The translations under genes and the position numbers were made by a program. Below are positions 18,001 to 25,998 of a stretch of 64,000 bases of DNA, piece by piece. Source of the DNA: Neobacillus massiliamazoniensis (lineage in GTDB: Bacteria; Bacillota; Bacilli; Bacillales; Cytobacillaceae); the NCBI RefSeq assembly GCF_001048695.1, contig NZ_CVRB01000003.1, positions 930,001 through 994,000 of the forward strand, written 5' to 3'. How positions within the stretch are numbered: position 1 is the stretch's first letter; every line of letters starts with the position of its first letter. Under the pieces are notes generated by a model that was not told where the DNA came from, did no database searches, and saw nothing but the letters and a program-made list of their open reading frames with translations.

Positions 18001-19678
18001 GATCTGAGCCGATATTTGTTTTACGTTGGATTGTACCTCCGCCAATAGTAGAATCGGAGATTGGACTTCCCCAATATAAAGGGTTTTTGAAAGTAGCTGT
18101 GCCGTTTGTATATGCTAATAAATCAATCGCATCAGGGTCATCCACACCTGTTACCGCTGTTTTCTTCTTGGCAAGAACGATTGCACCGCCTGTTGAACCA
18201 CTTGGATTTAACGTAGTCGTAGCATCAGGTTTCACTGGAAGGTCTTGACCAGTTGTTCCTGCAGCAGCAGCAATAAGGAAATAACCATGCGCTTTAATGA
18301 CACCTGATAATGACTGTCCAGCACCAAAACTCATTGTAGAAGCTGAGGTATATGCAATGGACCATCCAGACAAATCAATATCTTTATTGGTGTTATTGTA
18401 AAGCTCGAAGAATTTTGTTTTGTAAAAAGCACCGCTGTTCCCACCGTTAACGTAAATTTGACTAAATACTACGTCTCCTGGTGAAATTACAGAAGGATTT
18501 TGGGTAGAACCGCTGTAATTGACAGCAACCTTGTCGCTTGGGTCTTTTCCAGCTTCTTGTGCTGTTAGGTTTATTACTGATTTTGATAGAGGGTTTGCAA
18601 ATGTTAAGGTAAATGACCCATCTGCGCTAGCAGCTGTAGTAGCTACAACAGTGTTATCATCAAAGTAGAGTTTAACTGTTGCATTATTTGCTACCGCGCC
18701 TGCAGAACCAGTGACACTTGTATAGGTTGCATAAGTTATCTTAGAAGCAACAGGAGCTGGTGTTTTTTGAATAACAGTTCCTGAATAGTTCACCGCAACT
18801 TTATCACTTGGATCTTTACTCGTTTCTTGTGCTATAACATAAACAACTTGTTTTGATTGCGGGTTGGAAATGGTTGCGGTAAATGAACCATCTTGAGCAG
18901 CAGTTGCAGACCCCAAAGAATTGTTGCTATCATCATAAATGTTCACTTGTGCATTAGGGGCAACCGCACCCGGATCACCAACAACGCTTGTCATCGATGA
19001 ATAGGATATTTTTGTTGCATCAGGTGATGCTGTTTTTGAAAGTACAGGTCCACCAGTAGTCTGACCCATGAAAACGATATCTGCAATTTGGCTTGTTCCG
19101 CCAGCAGCGACTGAACCACCATTTATCGATGAATTTGAACTATTTAGCCATCTTACATAAATTAGATCTTTATCAGCTGCCTCACTTGGTAATGCTACAT
19201 TCGTTAAAACACCACTAGTCCAGTTATTAGCAACAGTGATCGTTCCATTGAGAACATCAGACCAATTGCTATTATCTAAACTGTATTGCAGCTTAAAATC
19301 TTTAGGTCCAGTGTTGGAACCTCTCTGCTTTGATGACACATTAATAGTTTGAAAACCTTTTGTAGATAATGAGACTTGCCAATAGGCCGGACCATTTGTC
19401 CAAGTGGTAGAAGTAGGAACAGTAATACCTGTTGTAGGACCTCCGGCATATCCAGTCATTGATGCACCTGAGATGGACAATGCCTTATCAAGGTTTGCCG
19501 GTACACCATCTGTTGCTACTAATTTTTTCGTAGTGTCAGTTGTACTAAAATCCCATTTAGCTAATGTAACAGGATTTGAATCTGCTTTTGCAAAATTAGG
19601 ACTAATCAGTGAAAAAAGCATGAGCACAGTTAGAAATAGGCTAATGTATTTTTTATGCTTGTTGATCGTTCTGTGCAC
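12071..19678 (-). CDS. Giant secreted multidomain PHP-superfamily (CehA/McbA-type) hydrolase
   Basis: A 2535-residue exported protein. In order: signal peptide (1-32, ending AKA); a discoidin-like beta domain (about 35-205); two Ig-like repeats (210-395); lamin-tail domain (about 398-540, FSQIYVNGG, DLSGWSI); another Ig-like unit; an OB-fold segment (about 700-880); Ig-like units; a PHP-type metallohydrolase domain (about 1094-1330) with THNHTN, DFFAFSDHSHD and EVGNGSG; a CARDB-like domain; a GIFT/DUF4350-like domain (about 1565-1740); OB-fold units (about 1845-2000); five Ig-like repeats of about 82 residues (2026-2436); and four to five aromatic cell-wall-binding repeats (2437-2535). Lamin-tail, OB-fold and PHP domains suggest an extracellular phosphoesterase or nuclease held on the wall; substrate unknown. 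GTG start behind GGAGGGG. Confidence 0.85.
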   Translation of the reverse strand: MHRTINKHKKYISLFLTVLMLFSLISPNFAKADSNPVTLAKWDFSTTDTTKKLVATDGVPANLDKALSISGASMTGYAGGPTTGITVPTSTTWTNGPAYWQVSLSTKGFQTINVSSKQRGSNTGPKDFKLQYSLDNSNWSDVLNGTITVANNWTSGVLTNVALPSEAADKDLIYVRWLNSSNSSINGGSVAAGGTSQIADIVFMGQTTGGPVLSKTASPDATKISYSSMTSVVGDPGAVAPNAQVNIYDDSNNSLGSATAAQDGSFTATISNPQSKQVVYVIAQETSKDPSDKVAVNYSGTVIQKTPAPVASKITYATYTSVTGSAGAVANNATVKLYFDDNTVVATTAASADGSFTLTFANPLSKSVINLTAQEAGKDPSDKVAVNYSGSTQNPSVISPGDVVFSQIYVNGGNSGAFYKTKFFELYNNTNKDIDLSGWSIAYTSASTMSFGAGQSLSGVIKAHGYFLIAAAAGTTGQDLPVKPDATTTLNPSGSTGGAIVLAKKKTAVTGVDDPDAIDLLAYTNGTATFKNPLYWGSPISDSTIGGGTIQRKTNIGSDPRTAYGMGNGWFTKDPSKDFVMNKPTGANYSDEMVVHNSAFMLTPDASKISFTKANGTSTIVGQAGSVPGSSTVKAYLENSGTLANKQTATAAPDGSFTLSFTDTTNSSVVYLTHTDSSQPTPKESSYARINAAGTTGAVTPISELRKNDANELPFTIGYQTTIEGVATTDNMPSGDVKTNFYIQDATGAINVVNNLDPSVAIKAGNKYSIDGNVVFTAGMTQFIPTAIRFGGNDLLPTPEKISISSLNETKESKLVTFTGKVTNIPSTGPIYDITVSDDAGNLANVRLQGDISNIEQGATYTFTGIVNQYKKAAPFTAGYFLLPRSSSDVKGQLVLNHTPLTKAYIGVDVAFTATAKNADSVKIYYRGQNDASYQSINMTTADKKNYNGKIQQANVPQGKFLYYIEAINSDDTKSVGSAANPISVDVVEDKDGPAFSKMSPIEGDHIDSRHPTISVDMNDPNGVNASSATISIDGKDYTSNAVISESQIKLDLTKDNELTEGEHAVTVSAKDKLGNPSTFTWKFTVAQRFTGGNHYRGTTHNHTNISHDATGNPEDALKAAQKYHYDFFAFSDHSHDIDSSLVNKDTVDHGGMKERTGGPDWQLTKNLAKQYTKDGSFVVFPAFEMTSTTWGHSNVFGTDNFIDRVVDGGAYQNLQKYYSWVLTYDNIAAQFNHPKMSANAFDNFIPYNKNLDRLFTMIEVGNGSGKYSYANAEDKYYSALDLGWHVAPTYGEDNHDATWGQTKKRTVIVAKDLSQESLLDAMKNMRVYMSEDPNFKLDVSASGFYMGSTVDTNTLDFNITGSDPVLEQASDPEYSYIKTPSNDNIAKVELITNHGTVVDKYVPTTDSTSFNWHPSITVAGGQQWFVVKVTQKDGDQIYSAPIWSQPKDLAVKVSDVSTPDGAIVGGLSANLIAGVSNQGTVDVKQLTAHFYYDSVDAKHFIGDAQIDSLPANTSAQASVTWTSPVAGTHNIIVVLSAADGHDLGNNQYTQSFTIKAPLNKVIMLDGSHNNENTKQDTGTYKDNFKLFTTLMKQQGYTIAENATALTDDALKNVSVLVITHPASAYSTSEISVIDKFVKNGGSLLMTEKSNFGSSNQNLNGILSGVGSSILVNNDGVFDETHDGNFWGTPSTSNFSVRLHPTPFKNTTLTDFVPTIEYYSGSSLAKKDEAGNKVPLTNSDSVNVLVSGNESTFQDTTSVKSDTVPYNVQTSNGKNGPPLENVTGGSIIPVIATEQVGTGRIFVSGMNIFNDKQMDQTYNPKGNDPFAVNVVNWLSHLEPVVKPIGDARKLTEGTNAVVEGTVTATSFFDAAYIQDSTGGIMAFNDVPAGSLQVGDKIRVYGHIKVFENNFELEFGNFADSIVKLGTGTPIEPKAVSTLDSNAEENQGQLIKVKGKVVSKYDDNSYIIDDGSGPTLVFTDGYVVNQSGPVPNLKIGDTLEAVGLAGKFTDGNRIRVRNTTELIGTHTAEPNAPVVNPVSDKDLVITGTAEAGSTVVAQVNGTEIGHATAGADGKFTITILKQTAGTKISVTATDAVGNVSTATEVFVKDVTPPEAPVVNSVGDADTVIKGTAEAGSTVVAKVEGKEIGRTTANTDGTFIITIAKQAAGTKISVTATDAAGNESTATEVTVKDVTPPAAPIVSLVSDADTVIKGKAEVGSTVIAMVGTKEIGRTTAGVDGKFEMKIAKQAAGTKISVTATNAAGITSDPLEITVLDVTPPAAPVVNPVSDADTVIKGKAEAGATIIAMVGTQEIGRTTADALGNFAIQITKQKAGVKIQFFAADKAGNVSDKTEIVVLDGTPPLAPIVNGVADNDVKIKGTAEAGSTVKAFVNGKEIGKTTANKAGNFMITIAKQAGGTIIVVTATDAAGNVSQTTEVKVSFTQGWKLINGDWYYYGTNNAMLINAWVQTSGNWYYLGTNGKMLVNAWVQTKDKWYYVGANGEMLTKSWVQTNGKWDYVGANGEMLTNAWVLSNGVW

Positions 19679-19915
19679 TAAAAAACCCCTCCTATAGATT
19701 TCTTTGAAAACCCTTTCATAAAGACTTAGATAATGACAATAACAATGGTAATTAGACCCTATTATTCCTCTATTACCCCTTTCTAGTAAATTACTACTTG
19801 CTTGATAATATTATTACAATTTTAGGGATTATTCTACAATATTCTACATAATTTACTAATTCTTAATTTTGAATTTACATTAATTATGTTATATTTATCG
19901 TGATTCTATAAATAG

Positions 19916-19978
19916 GAGAATGTCCCAAAACAAAGTGTCAGACACCTCAACACAAGTGAGAAGTCAGACCCTTTCAAG
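19916..19978. repeat. R1 element fragment upstream of hupE-like gene
   Basis: GGAGAATGTCCCAAAACA followed by GTCAGACACCTCAACA and AGTCAGACCCTTTCAA resembles the R1 arms, shortened. It lies in the 350-bp gap between the divergent giant PHP gene and the HupE-like gene; the rest of that gap is AT-rich and presumably holds both promoters. Confidence 0.5.
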
Positions 19979-20028
19979 ACATGAAAAGCAAACAAATAAA
20001 CTTTTACAATTACGCCCGGAGGTTTCAA

Positions 20029-21261
20029 ATGAGGAGAGTTTTCTTTGATAAAGCAGTTGAATTTTTATATACATATGGCCGTCGTTCTATTATCCTCCTA
20101 ACTATATCTTTCGTTCTATTACTTACTATGAACCAAAAAGCCCAAGCTCATGCCTATAGTGCAAGTTATACAACAATAAATTTATTAAAATCTCAAACAA
20201 TCATGACTTTTGCATTAGATGAAGTTTCAGTAATAGAATTAACAGATGGCGATGTTAATAGGAATGGGATGTTAGATCCCGACGAATTCGAAGCAATCAA
20301 GGATAAAATTGCATCAATCATAAAGAAAAATGTCGTTTTAAAAATCGATGGTGTGCCACAAGAATGGTCCAAATTAGATAAAATAGAGCTAAACAGAAAA
20401 GGAGATGCAACCCAACTAATTCTTAATGTTGAATATCCTGCCATTCAATCCTCTCAATCTATTTCATTCTCTGACAATTTATATGTAAATAGTCATTCTA
20501 GTACGACCTATGTAGACTTATTAAAAGTCTACTATGGCAAAGAAACTAGCACATCCGCGCTTTCAGATAAAAATCGTACATGGTCAATGATTCTAAGCGA
20601 CAGTGAATATACAGCCTTAAGTACTGATCCAAATAGTTCTCAGCCATTAACAAAACAGTCATCACAACCAAACCCGAAAACAAATCAGCATTCAACCGCT
20701 ACTAAGCAACCTGGAAATTCAACAAATGACTGGGTTTCATTTCTGAAGCTTGGAATGAATCATATTCTAACAGGCTACGATCATTTACTATTTTTGCTTT
20801 CCCTTCTTATTGCTAGACAAAGTTTTAAACAATTTGTAAAAGTAATTACCGCTTTTACTATTGCTCATAGTATTACTTTAACATTGACTGTTTTGGGTGT
20901 GATTTCTGTCCCTTCCTATATTGTTGAACCTGCGATTGCAATGAGTATTTGCTATGTTGCCCTAGAAAATATTTTTCGTAAAAAAATCAGTCATCGCTGG
21001 GTGCTCACTTTTCTTTTCGGTCTAATTCACGGTATGGGGTTCGCTGATTTATTAACCTCGATGCATATCCCTAAGAGTGAATTAGCAATCGATTTAGCAA
21101 GTTTTAATATCGGTATTGAAATCATACAGCTAATAATCGTTGCTTTGTTATTGCCAGTTCTAACCTTTTTACATCGTTGGAAACATTCGAGATACGCTAT
21201 TATCACGATTTCGACCATTGCATTTCTATTAGGTGGATTTTGGCTGATTGAGCGAATTTAA
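20029..21261 (+). CDS. HupE/UreJ-family membrane protein with extracytoplasmic EF-hand
   Basis: A 410-residue protein. A signal-like helix (about 20-40, ending KAQA) is followed by an extracytoplasmic region of about 190 residues carrying one canonical EF-hand loop, DVNRNGMLDPDE (75-86). The C-terminal half has about six membrane helices with MNHILTGYDHLLFLLSLLIA, FTIAHSITLTL and FGLIHGMGFADL, the HupE/UreJ signature with conserved Asp and His residues. HupE/UreJ proteins are metal-linked (nickel or cobalt) permease-like proteins. The ATG at 20029 has GGAGG six bases upstream; the earlier in-frame ATG at 19981 overlaps a repeat. It starts a four-gene run with the permease/TIGR03943 pair. Confidence 0.82.
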   Translation: MRRVFFDKAVEFLYTYGRRSIILLTISFVLLLTMNQKAQAHAYSASYTTINLLKSQTIMTFALDEVSVIELTDGDVNRNGMLDPDEFEAIKDKIASIIKKNVVLKIDGVPQEWSKLDKIELNRKGDATQLILNVEYPAIQSSQSISFSDNLYVNSHSSTTYVDLLKVYYGKETSTSALSDKNRTWSMILSDSEYTALSTDPNSSQPLTKQSSQPNPKTNQHSTATKQPGNSTNDWVSFLKLGMNHILTGYDHLLFLLSLLIARQSFKQFVKVITAFTIAHSITLTLTVLGVISVPSYIVEPAIAMSICYVALENIFRKKISHRWVLTFLFGLIHGMGFADLLTSMHIPKSELAIDLASFNIGIEIIQLIIVALLLPVLTFLHRWKHSRYAIITISTIAFLLGGFWLIERI

Positions 21262-21284
21262 ACATATATAAGGAGAGAAATCCC

Positions 21285-22328
21285 TTGAGGAATACTGCCA
21301 TTCAGAAAGGTTCTAGTATCGGTTCAAACAAGCACTTTTTTGTCATTATTGCCTTAGTAATTGTCCTATTATTATATCTTGCTTCCACAGTGGGGATTGG
21401 TTCTCTCGTAACCAGCCCAAAGTTACAAGTGTTTAAGATGATGTTTATTAGTATCATCATTGAGGCTTTGCCATTTATTCTTATCGGAGTACTTGTCTCG
21501 GCCATCCTTCAAGTCTTTGTGACAGATGACATGATCCAAAAATTCATTCCTAAAAATCCAATATTAGGAATAATCACAGCAAGTGTGCTCGGGATCATCT
21601 TTCCGATTTGTGAGTGTGGGATGGTACCCGCGATTCGTAAATTAGTAAAAAAAGGAATGCCCTTATATGTAGCAACTACATTTATTTTGGTTGGACCGAT
21701 CCTAAACCCAATTGTGTTTCTATCAACAATAACCGCCTTTCGTAATCAACCTAACGTTGCCTATAGTCGTATGGGGTTAGCATTTGTAATTGCGCTTATC
21801 GTGGGTCTCATCGTTTATAAATTTGTGAAATCTAATCAATTAAGAGATGAACTGAGCCCATTAAATAAACAAAGTCATCACCATGAGCACGAGCATCATC
21901 CTACAAGTTCAGAAAAACCAAAAAATAATAAATTTATCGAAGTAATGGGGCACACTGTCAGTGAATTTTTTGATATGGGGAAATACTTATTATTTGGATC
22001 TATTTTAGTCGCTTTAATTCAAGTATTTGTTTCGCAAAGCAGCCTAGTTGCATTAGGAAAAACTGGACCGCTATCCAATTTAGTCATGATGGGACTCGGA
22101 TTTATTTTATCTCTTTGTTCAACATCGGATGCCTTTGTCGCTCAATCATTACAGACCATTTTCTCAAAGAGCTCCTTGGTTGGATTTATGGTATTTGGAC
22201 CAATGGTCAATTTAAAAGGGATTCTCATGATGCTTGCTGTATTTAAAACAAAATTTGTCATCATGCTTTGTTCCCTTGTTTTCATTTTTGTATTTGTCGG
22301 GACACTCGTTTTACAATTGATGATTTAA
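21285..22328 (+). CDS. Permease, UPF0718 (YcgR-like), copy 1
   Basis: Polytopic membrane protein of 347 residues with about eight hydrophobic segments. Family markers are PICECGMVPAIRKLVKKGMP, FILVGPILNPIVF, and LSLCSTSDAFVAQS near the C-terminus. Between the two membrane halves lies a cytosolic loop rich in histidine (HHHEHEHH, about residue 197-205), suggesting metal contact. TTG start at 21285 behind AAGGAGAG. It is 23 bp after the HupE-like gene and is paired with a TIGR03943 protein, as in B. subtilis ycgR-ycgQ. The transported substrate is unknown. A second copy lies at 27387-28277. Confidence 0.85.
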   Translation: MRNTAIQKGSSIGSNKHFFVIIALVIVLLLYLASTVGIGSLVTSPKLQVFKMMFISIIIEALPFILIGVLVSAILQVFVTDDMIQKFIPKNPILGIITASVLGIIFPICECGMVPAIRKLVKKGMPLYVATTFILVGPILNPIVFLSTITAFRNQPNVAYSRMGLAFVIALIVGLIVYKFVKSNQLRDELSPLNKQSHHHEHEHHPTSSEKPKNNKFIEVMGHTVSEFFDMGKYLLFGSILVALIQVFVSQSSLVALGKTGPLSNLVMMGLGFILSLCSTSDAFVAQSLQTIFSKSSLVGFMVFGPMVNLKGILMMLAVFKTKFVIMLCSLVFIFVFVGTLVLQLMI

Positions 22329-22347
22329 TCATTCTGTCTGATCAAAA

Positions 22348-22530
22348 GGCTGTGTTAAACTTGCCTGTTGATTTGCGCTCAAGAAGCGAGCATCCGCGGG
22401 CGTTCCGGGGAGCCTCCTCGGCGCTTAAGCGCCTGTGGGGTCTCCCCTGCCCCGTACTCCCGCAGGAGTCTCGCGCCTTCCGCTCCAATCAACATAGTTT
22501 CAAAAATCAACAATGACCTTTAACACAGCC
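22348..22530 (+). repeat. Dispersed GC-rich element R2, copy 1
   Basis: A 183-bp MITE-like element with perfect 12-bp terminal inverted repeats GGCTGTGTTAAA / TTTAACACAGCC and GC-rich internal palindromes (GCGCTTAAGCGC, CCGCGGGCG, ACTCCCGCAGGAGT). It contains no ORF of its own. It separates the permease and TIGR03943 genes of one operon. Other copies are at 43716, 48033 (inverted), 46443 (truncated) and 28541 (internally deleted). Confidence 0.85.
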
Positions 22531-22557
22531 TATCAAAAAAGTAAGGTAGTGATTTGA

Positions 22558-23496
22558 TTGAGCAATACAATTCGTTCCGTGAATGTCCATCATTTTTTAA
22601 AAGCAGCCATCCTTCTTGGTTTTTCAATCTATATTTTATTACTAACCTTTACAGGTGATATTCTACAATTTATCGTCCCGCAGCTTGTGATTTATGTGAA
22701 AATTGCAGGTGTATTTTTGATTATTGTCGCAGCATTTCAATTTTATATTGCTTTTCTATCATTAAAAAAACCGGTTATCATTTGTGAATGCGGCCATGGC
22801 CATGAACAAGATGGAGAAAGTGTTCTCGGTCACGACCATCATCATCTTTTAAAAAAATCATTAGGCAAAGACATTTTTATCTATAGTTTATTTCTATTAC
22901 CACTTGCTCTCGGTTTCTTGCTACCTAATCACACTCTGTCTAGTTCGCTGGTAAATACGAGAGGAATGAATTTAAACGGATTAACAGCACAACATGCATC
23001 AAAAGGAGCTGCTGTTGAAGTGGTTGGAAATGAAGATCCTAAACTTAAAGAAATGTTTAAAGCTGATGTGTATAATCGGGATTATGCAAAGCTTGGAATG
23101 ATGATTTATAAAGAAGATGTTATTGAAATGAAAGACAAGTGGTTCATTGAAAAATTGCAATCAATGAATACATTTGTTGATAATTTTCAAAATAAAAAAA
23201 TTAAAATAAAAGGTTTTATCTACCGTGAATCTGGCTTATCTGCCAATCAATTTATCATTGCCAGAATGGGCATGACCCATTGTATTAATGATATTTCACC
23301 GTTTGGAATTATAGCTGAAACAGCTAATTCAAGCCAATATGCAAATGATTCTTGGGTCACTCTAACAGGAACAATCGGTAAAACTACATTTAATGGTCAA
23401 ACAGTCATTAAAATCAATGTTGAAAAATCAGAACCGGCTGTGGCTCCAAGTGTTCCATATGTTTATCCAGATTGGAATTTTGGTTCTAAATTGTAG
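22558..23496 (+). CDS. TIGR03943-family putative permease subunit (YcgQ-like), copy 1
   Basis: A 312-residue protein with two N-terminal hydrophobic segments, a His/Cys-rich cytosolic segment (ICECGHGHEQDGE, then GHDHHH), a third hydrophobic segment (about 105-120), and a soluble C-terminal domain containing FKGFIYRE-type sequence (IKGFIYRESGL) and ARMGMTHC. This layout is that of the TIGR03943/DUF1980 proteins paired with UPF0718 permeases. The TTG at 22558 follows AAGGTAGTGA. An R2 repeat separates it from the permease gene. The His clusters suggest zinc or another transition metal; no metal box was found. Confidence 0.85.
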   Translation: MSNTIRSVNVHHFLKAAILLGFSIYILLLTFTGDILQFIVPQLVIYVKIAGVFLIIVAAFQFYIAFLSLKKPVIICECGHGHEQDGESVLGHDHHHLLKKSLGKDIFIYSLFLLPLALGFLLPNHTLSSSLVNTRGMNLNGLTAQHASKGAAVEVVGNEDPKLKEMFKADVYNRDYAKLGMMIYKEDVIEMKDKWFIEKLQSMNTFVDNFQNKKIKIKGFIYRESGLSANQFIIARMGMTHCINDISPFGIIAETANSSQYANDSWVTLTGTIGKTTFNGQTVIKINVEKSEPAVAPSVPYVYPDWNFGSKL

Positions 23497-23526
23497 TTTT
23501 AACATAAATCGGTATGAGGTGTTTTC

Positions 23527-24390
23527 ATGTTACTTAAGGTCGGCAGTATCTTATTAGTACTTCTTATTACAGGCTATTATATTTACCACTTTTATCTAAA
23601 TAAAGAGAAGTACTTGGGGTTGATTAGCAAAATTACGTCTTTCTTATTTGGAATATCCGCAGCAGCCTTAGGATTTTCATTCATACTAACATCAAATTAT
23701 AATCTTTTTTTTACGATGGTAATTGGTTTACTTTTCGCCATTTCATGTGGATTCACTGTAAAAAAAATATTCCAAATTGAAAAATGGATGAATCAATCTT
23801 TATCCTCTCTTCTCGGATACCTAGTCGGTGCCTTTATCGGATATATGACGTTTATTTCAACTAAACCTTTTCTAATCGTAGACGTCCTCTATATTGTAAT
23901 CATCTACCTAATGTTGATGTACTCTGATAAAAAGGCAGCGGAAACCTTTCAAAAGAAAAGCACGAAAAAGAAGGGAAAACAAAAGCCTGCTTCTAATGCC
24001 CCTTCAATTTTATTAGCAGCAACACTTCTTATATTCGTAGTTGCTCTTTCTATAAATGTGAAAAGCATAAAAGCTGGAATTATTGGTCAGCCGCAAAACC
24101 AAACTGCTACACAGGATGAACAGAATGACCTGCAAAACGCAAGCATTCATGTTACTCCATCAGGATTTAATCCAAAAAACACGACTCTTAAAGCTAAAAC
24201 AATGCTTAAAGTTATTTTTGATGTAGATCAACATGTCGGGAACAATGTAAAATTAATCTCCACCGACTTAAATCTGAGCGTGAATCTAAAAAAAGGAGAA
24301 AATATTGTTCTTTTAGACAATCCTTTAAAAGGCCTATACCAAATCAAGATAGAACCGGGAAACTTCACCGGAACATTAACTGTGAAATAG
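23527..24390 (+). CDS. Membrane protein with degenerate cupredoxin-like C-terminal domain
   Basis: A 287-residue protein: about five hydrophobic helices in residues 1-140, a lysine-rich loop, another helix (about 160-178), then an external domain of about 80 residues. That domain (IHVTPSGFNPKNTTLKAKTMLKV through YQIKIEPGNFTGTLTVK) follows the EfeO/cupredoxin-like fold pattern, but the Cys, Met and C-terminal His ligands of copper-binding members are absent. It is the last gene of the run beginning with the HupE-like gene, 30 bp after the TIGR03943 gene, and is followed by a terminator. Role unknown, perhaps accessory to metal handling. Confidence 0.65.
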   Translation: MLLKVGSILLVLLITGYYIYHFYLNKEKYLGLISKITSFLFGISAAALGFSFILTSNYNLFFTMVIGLLFAISCGFTVKKIFQIEKWMNQSLSSLLGYLVGAFIGYMTFISTKPFLIVDVLYIVIIYLMLMYSDKKAAETFQKKSTKKKGKQKPASNAPSILLAATLLIFVVALSINVKSIKAGIIGQPQNQTATQDEQNDLQNASIHVTPSGFNPKNTTLKAKTMLKVIFDVDQHVGNNVKLISTDLNLSVNLKKGENIVLLDNPLKGLYQIKIEPGNFTGTLTVK

Positions 24391-24396
24391 CAATAA

Positions 24397-24452
24397 AGAC
24401 GAATAAAGGAGTGCCATCCAAGTGATTGATGCTCCTTTTTCGTCTCTTTTTT
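24397..24452 (+). terminator. Terminator of the HupE/permease operon
   Basis: AGACGAA...AAGGAG pairs with CTCCTTTTTCGTCT, followed by six T residues. Confidence 0.8.
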
Positions 24453-24552
24453 ATCACTCAATCCCGCTAATCAGCATTCCACCATTGCTTTTTTTTCAAA
24501 AATATTGAGATAATAGCTTAATGAAATTTTTTTAAAACGAGGGATTCAAAAG

Positions 24553-25809
24553 ATGTCAAAAAGCACGAATAAAACACAAAATATAGCGACGATTTCACTT
24601 GCGATCATGGCAATTGGATTTGTTGCTACCGTACCATTGCAACATTCATTTTGGGGAGCACTTCTTCAAGGTGGGTTCGAGGCCGGTTTAGTCGGGGGAT
24701 TGGCTGACTGGTTTGCTGTTACTGCTCTATTTCGTCATCCAATGGGTGTACCCATCCCCCATACAGCACTATTACCAAAAAACCGTGAGAGAATCACTGC
24801 TTCTATCATTTCAATGCTGGAAAATAATTGGCTGACAAAAGAAAGCATTCGGAAAAAAATAACTGCCTTCCAGTTTACTGAAAAACTGTTTGCTCTTGCA
24901 GACAAAGAAATACATTCACCTGCCATTCAAAAAAATAGTATTTATCTTATCAAACACTTAATCGATAAGGTAGATATAGAAAAAATTGCTCCATTCGTTG
25001 AAAAAGAATTAAAATCCCGTTTGAGCGATTGGAATATTAAAAATGTTCTTCCAGGCTTAATTGACCAGATTGCCAAACGAAAATACGACGAAAAAACACT
25101 TGATTATATCTTGAAGGAAATTGATGAATGGTCTCAAAAAGATGATACAAAAACTAAACTTGGGAGGATGGCGCTCGAAGCTATTGAAAATGTTAAAGCA
25201 GATGGCTTTATGCAATTTGCGTTAAAATCATTCACCAATCTTGTTAACGAGGAAAGATTAGGGAATATCATACAAAGTCTCATCCAAAAAGCGGTAAACA
25301 GCTACCAAGACCCTTTCAACCTAAATAGGCAAACATTGCTGTTCCACATTCATAAAAAGCTAGAAAACTTGAAAACGGATGAAAAGCTTTATGAAGAAAT
25401 AAATGCTTTAAAAGCACAGCTGATTTCTGATTGGAAACCGAATGAACAAATCGTTAACGTCCTTCAGCAGTTGAAAGATAAAGCTATTGATATGGTAGAA
25501 CAGCCTTTCTTTTTCGCAGTATATGTGGAACCACTTTTAAGAAATGGACTCGATGGATTGAAAAACGATGAAAAGAAAGTTGTTGCTATGGAAACATGGC
25601 TTAAGAAGCAAGTAATCGATTTTGTTGAAAAAAATCATTCGAAAATCGGAAAACTTGTAGCGGAAAATCTAGAAAAGCTAGATAATGAGACACTTATTCA
25701 AATGCTTGAAACGAACATTGGTAAGGACTTACAATGGATTCGTGTGAATGGAGCAGTTTGTGGCTTTTTTATTGGACTTTTATTAGTCGGTATTCGATCA
25801 TTTTTTTAA
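24553..25809 (+). CDS. DUF445-family membrane protein
   Basis: A 418-residue protein of the DUF445 family (YheB/YjiN-like). Two hydrophobic segments near the N-terminus surround the conserved GGFEAGLVGGLADWFAVTALF and HPMGVPIPHTALLPKNRERI motifs. A long helical, charged central region follows, and a C-terminal membrane helix (WIRVNGAVCGFFIGLLLVGI). ATG at 24553 with a GAGGG site upstream. It is a single gene between two metal-associated modules. The family function is not established. Confidence 0.85.
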   Translation: MSKSTNKTQNIATISLAIMAIGFVATVPLQHSFWGALLQGGFEAGLVGGLADWFAVTALFRHPMGVPIPHTALLPKNRERITASIISMLENNWLTKESIRKKITAFQFTEKLFALADKEIHSPAIQKNSIYLIKHLIDKVDIEKIAPFVEKELKSRLSDWNIKNVLPGLIDQIAKRKYDEKTLDYILKEIDEWSQKDDTKTKLGRMALEAIENVKADGFMQFALKSFTNLVNEERLGNIIQSLIQKAVNSYQDPFNLNRQTLLFHIHKKLENLKTDEKLYEEINALKAQLISDWKPNEQIVNVLQQLKDKAIDMVEQPFFFAVYVEPLLRNGLDGLKNDEKKVVAMETWLKKQVIDFVEKNHSKIGKLVAENLEKLDNETLIQMLETNIGKDLQWIRVNGAVCGFFIGLLLVGIRSFF

Positions 25810-25936
25810 TAATTCTTTTTAAAAAGCTATTTTGAATATATTTCAAAATAGCTTTTTTTATTTGAAGTTCCCCTGTTTTCCCGCTTTTAAGCAAAAAAAT
25901 ATTTTCCTTGTCCTTAAAAAGGATCCGTTCTTTTTT

Positions 25937-25975
25937 AAAATAGTGCTTCATATTTAGTACTGTAGTCACTATTTT
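25937..25975 (+). promoter_or_regulatory. Inverted repeat in front of the small haem-type protein gene
   Basis: AAAATAGTG (25937-25945) and CACTATTTT (25967-25975) form a perfect 9-bp inverted repeat with a 21-bp centre, ending about 24 bp before the ATG at 25999. Such spacing could suit a dimeric regulator; alternatively it forms an mRNA hairpin next to GGAGG. No regulator can be named. Confidence 0.4.
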
Positions 25976-25998
25976 TCAATGAAAAAGGAGGCTGTGGA

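Noticed and set aside
19679..20028. Zur- or Fur-type box upstream of the HupE/permease operon
   Set aside because: Only weak partial matches were seen (for example around 19728 and 19899), below what I would call a site.
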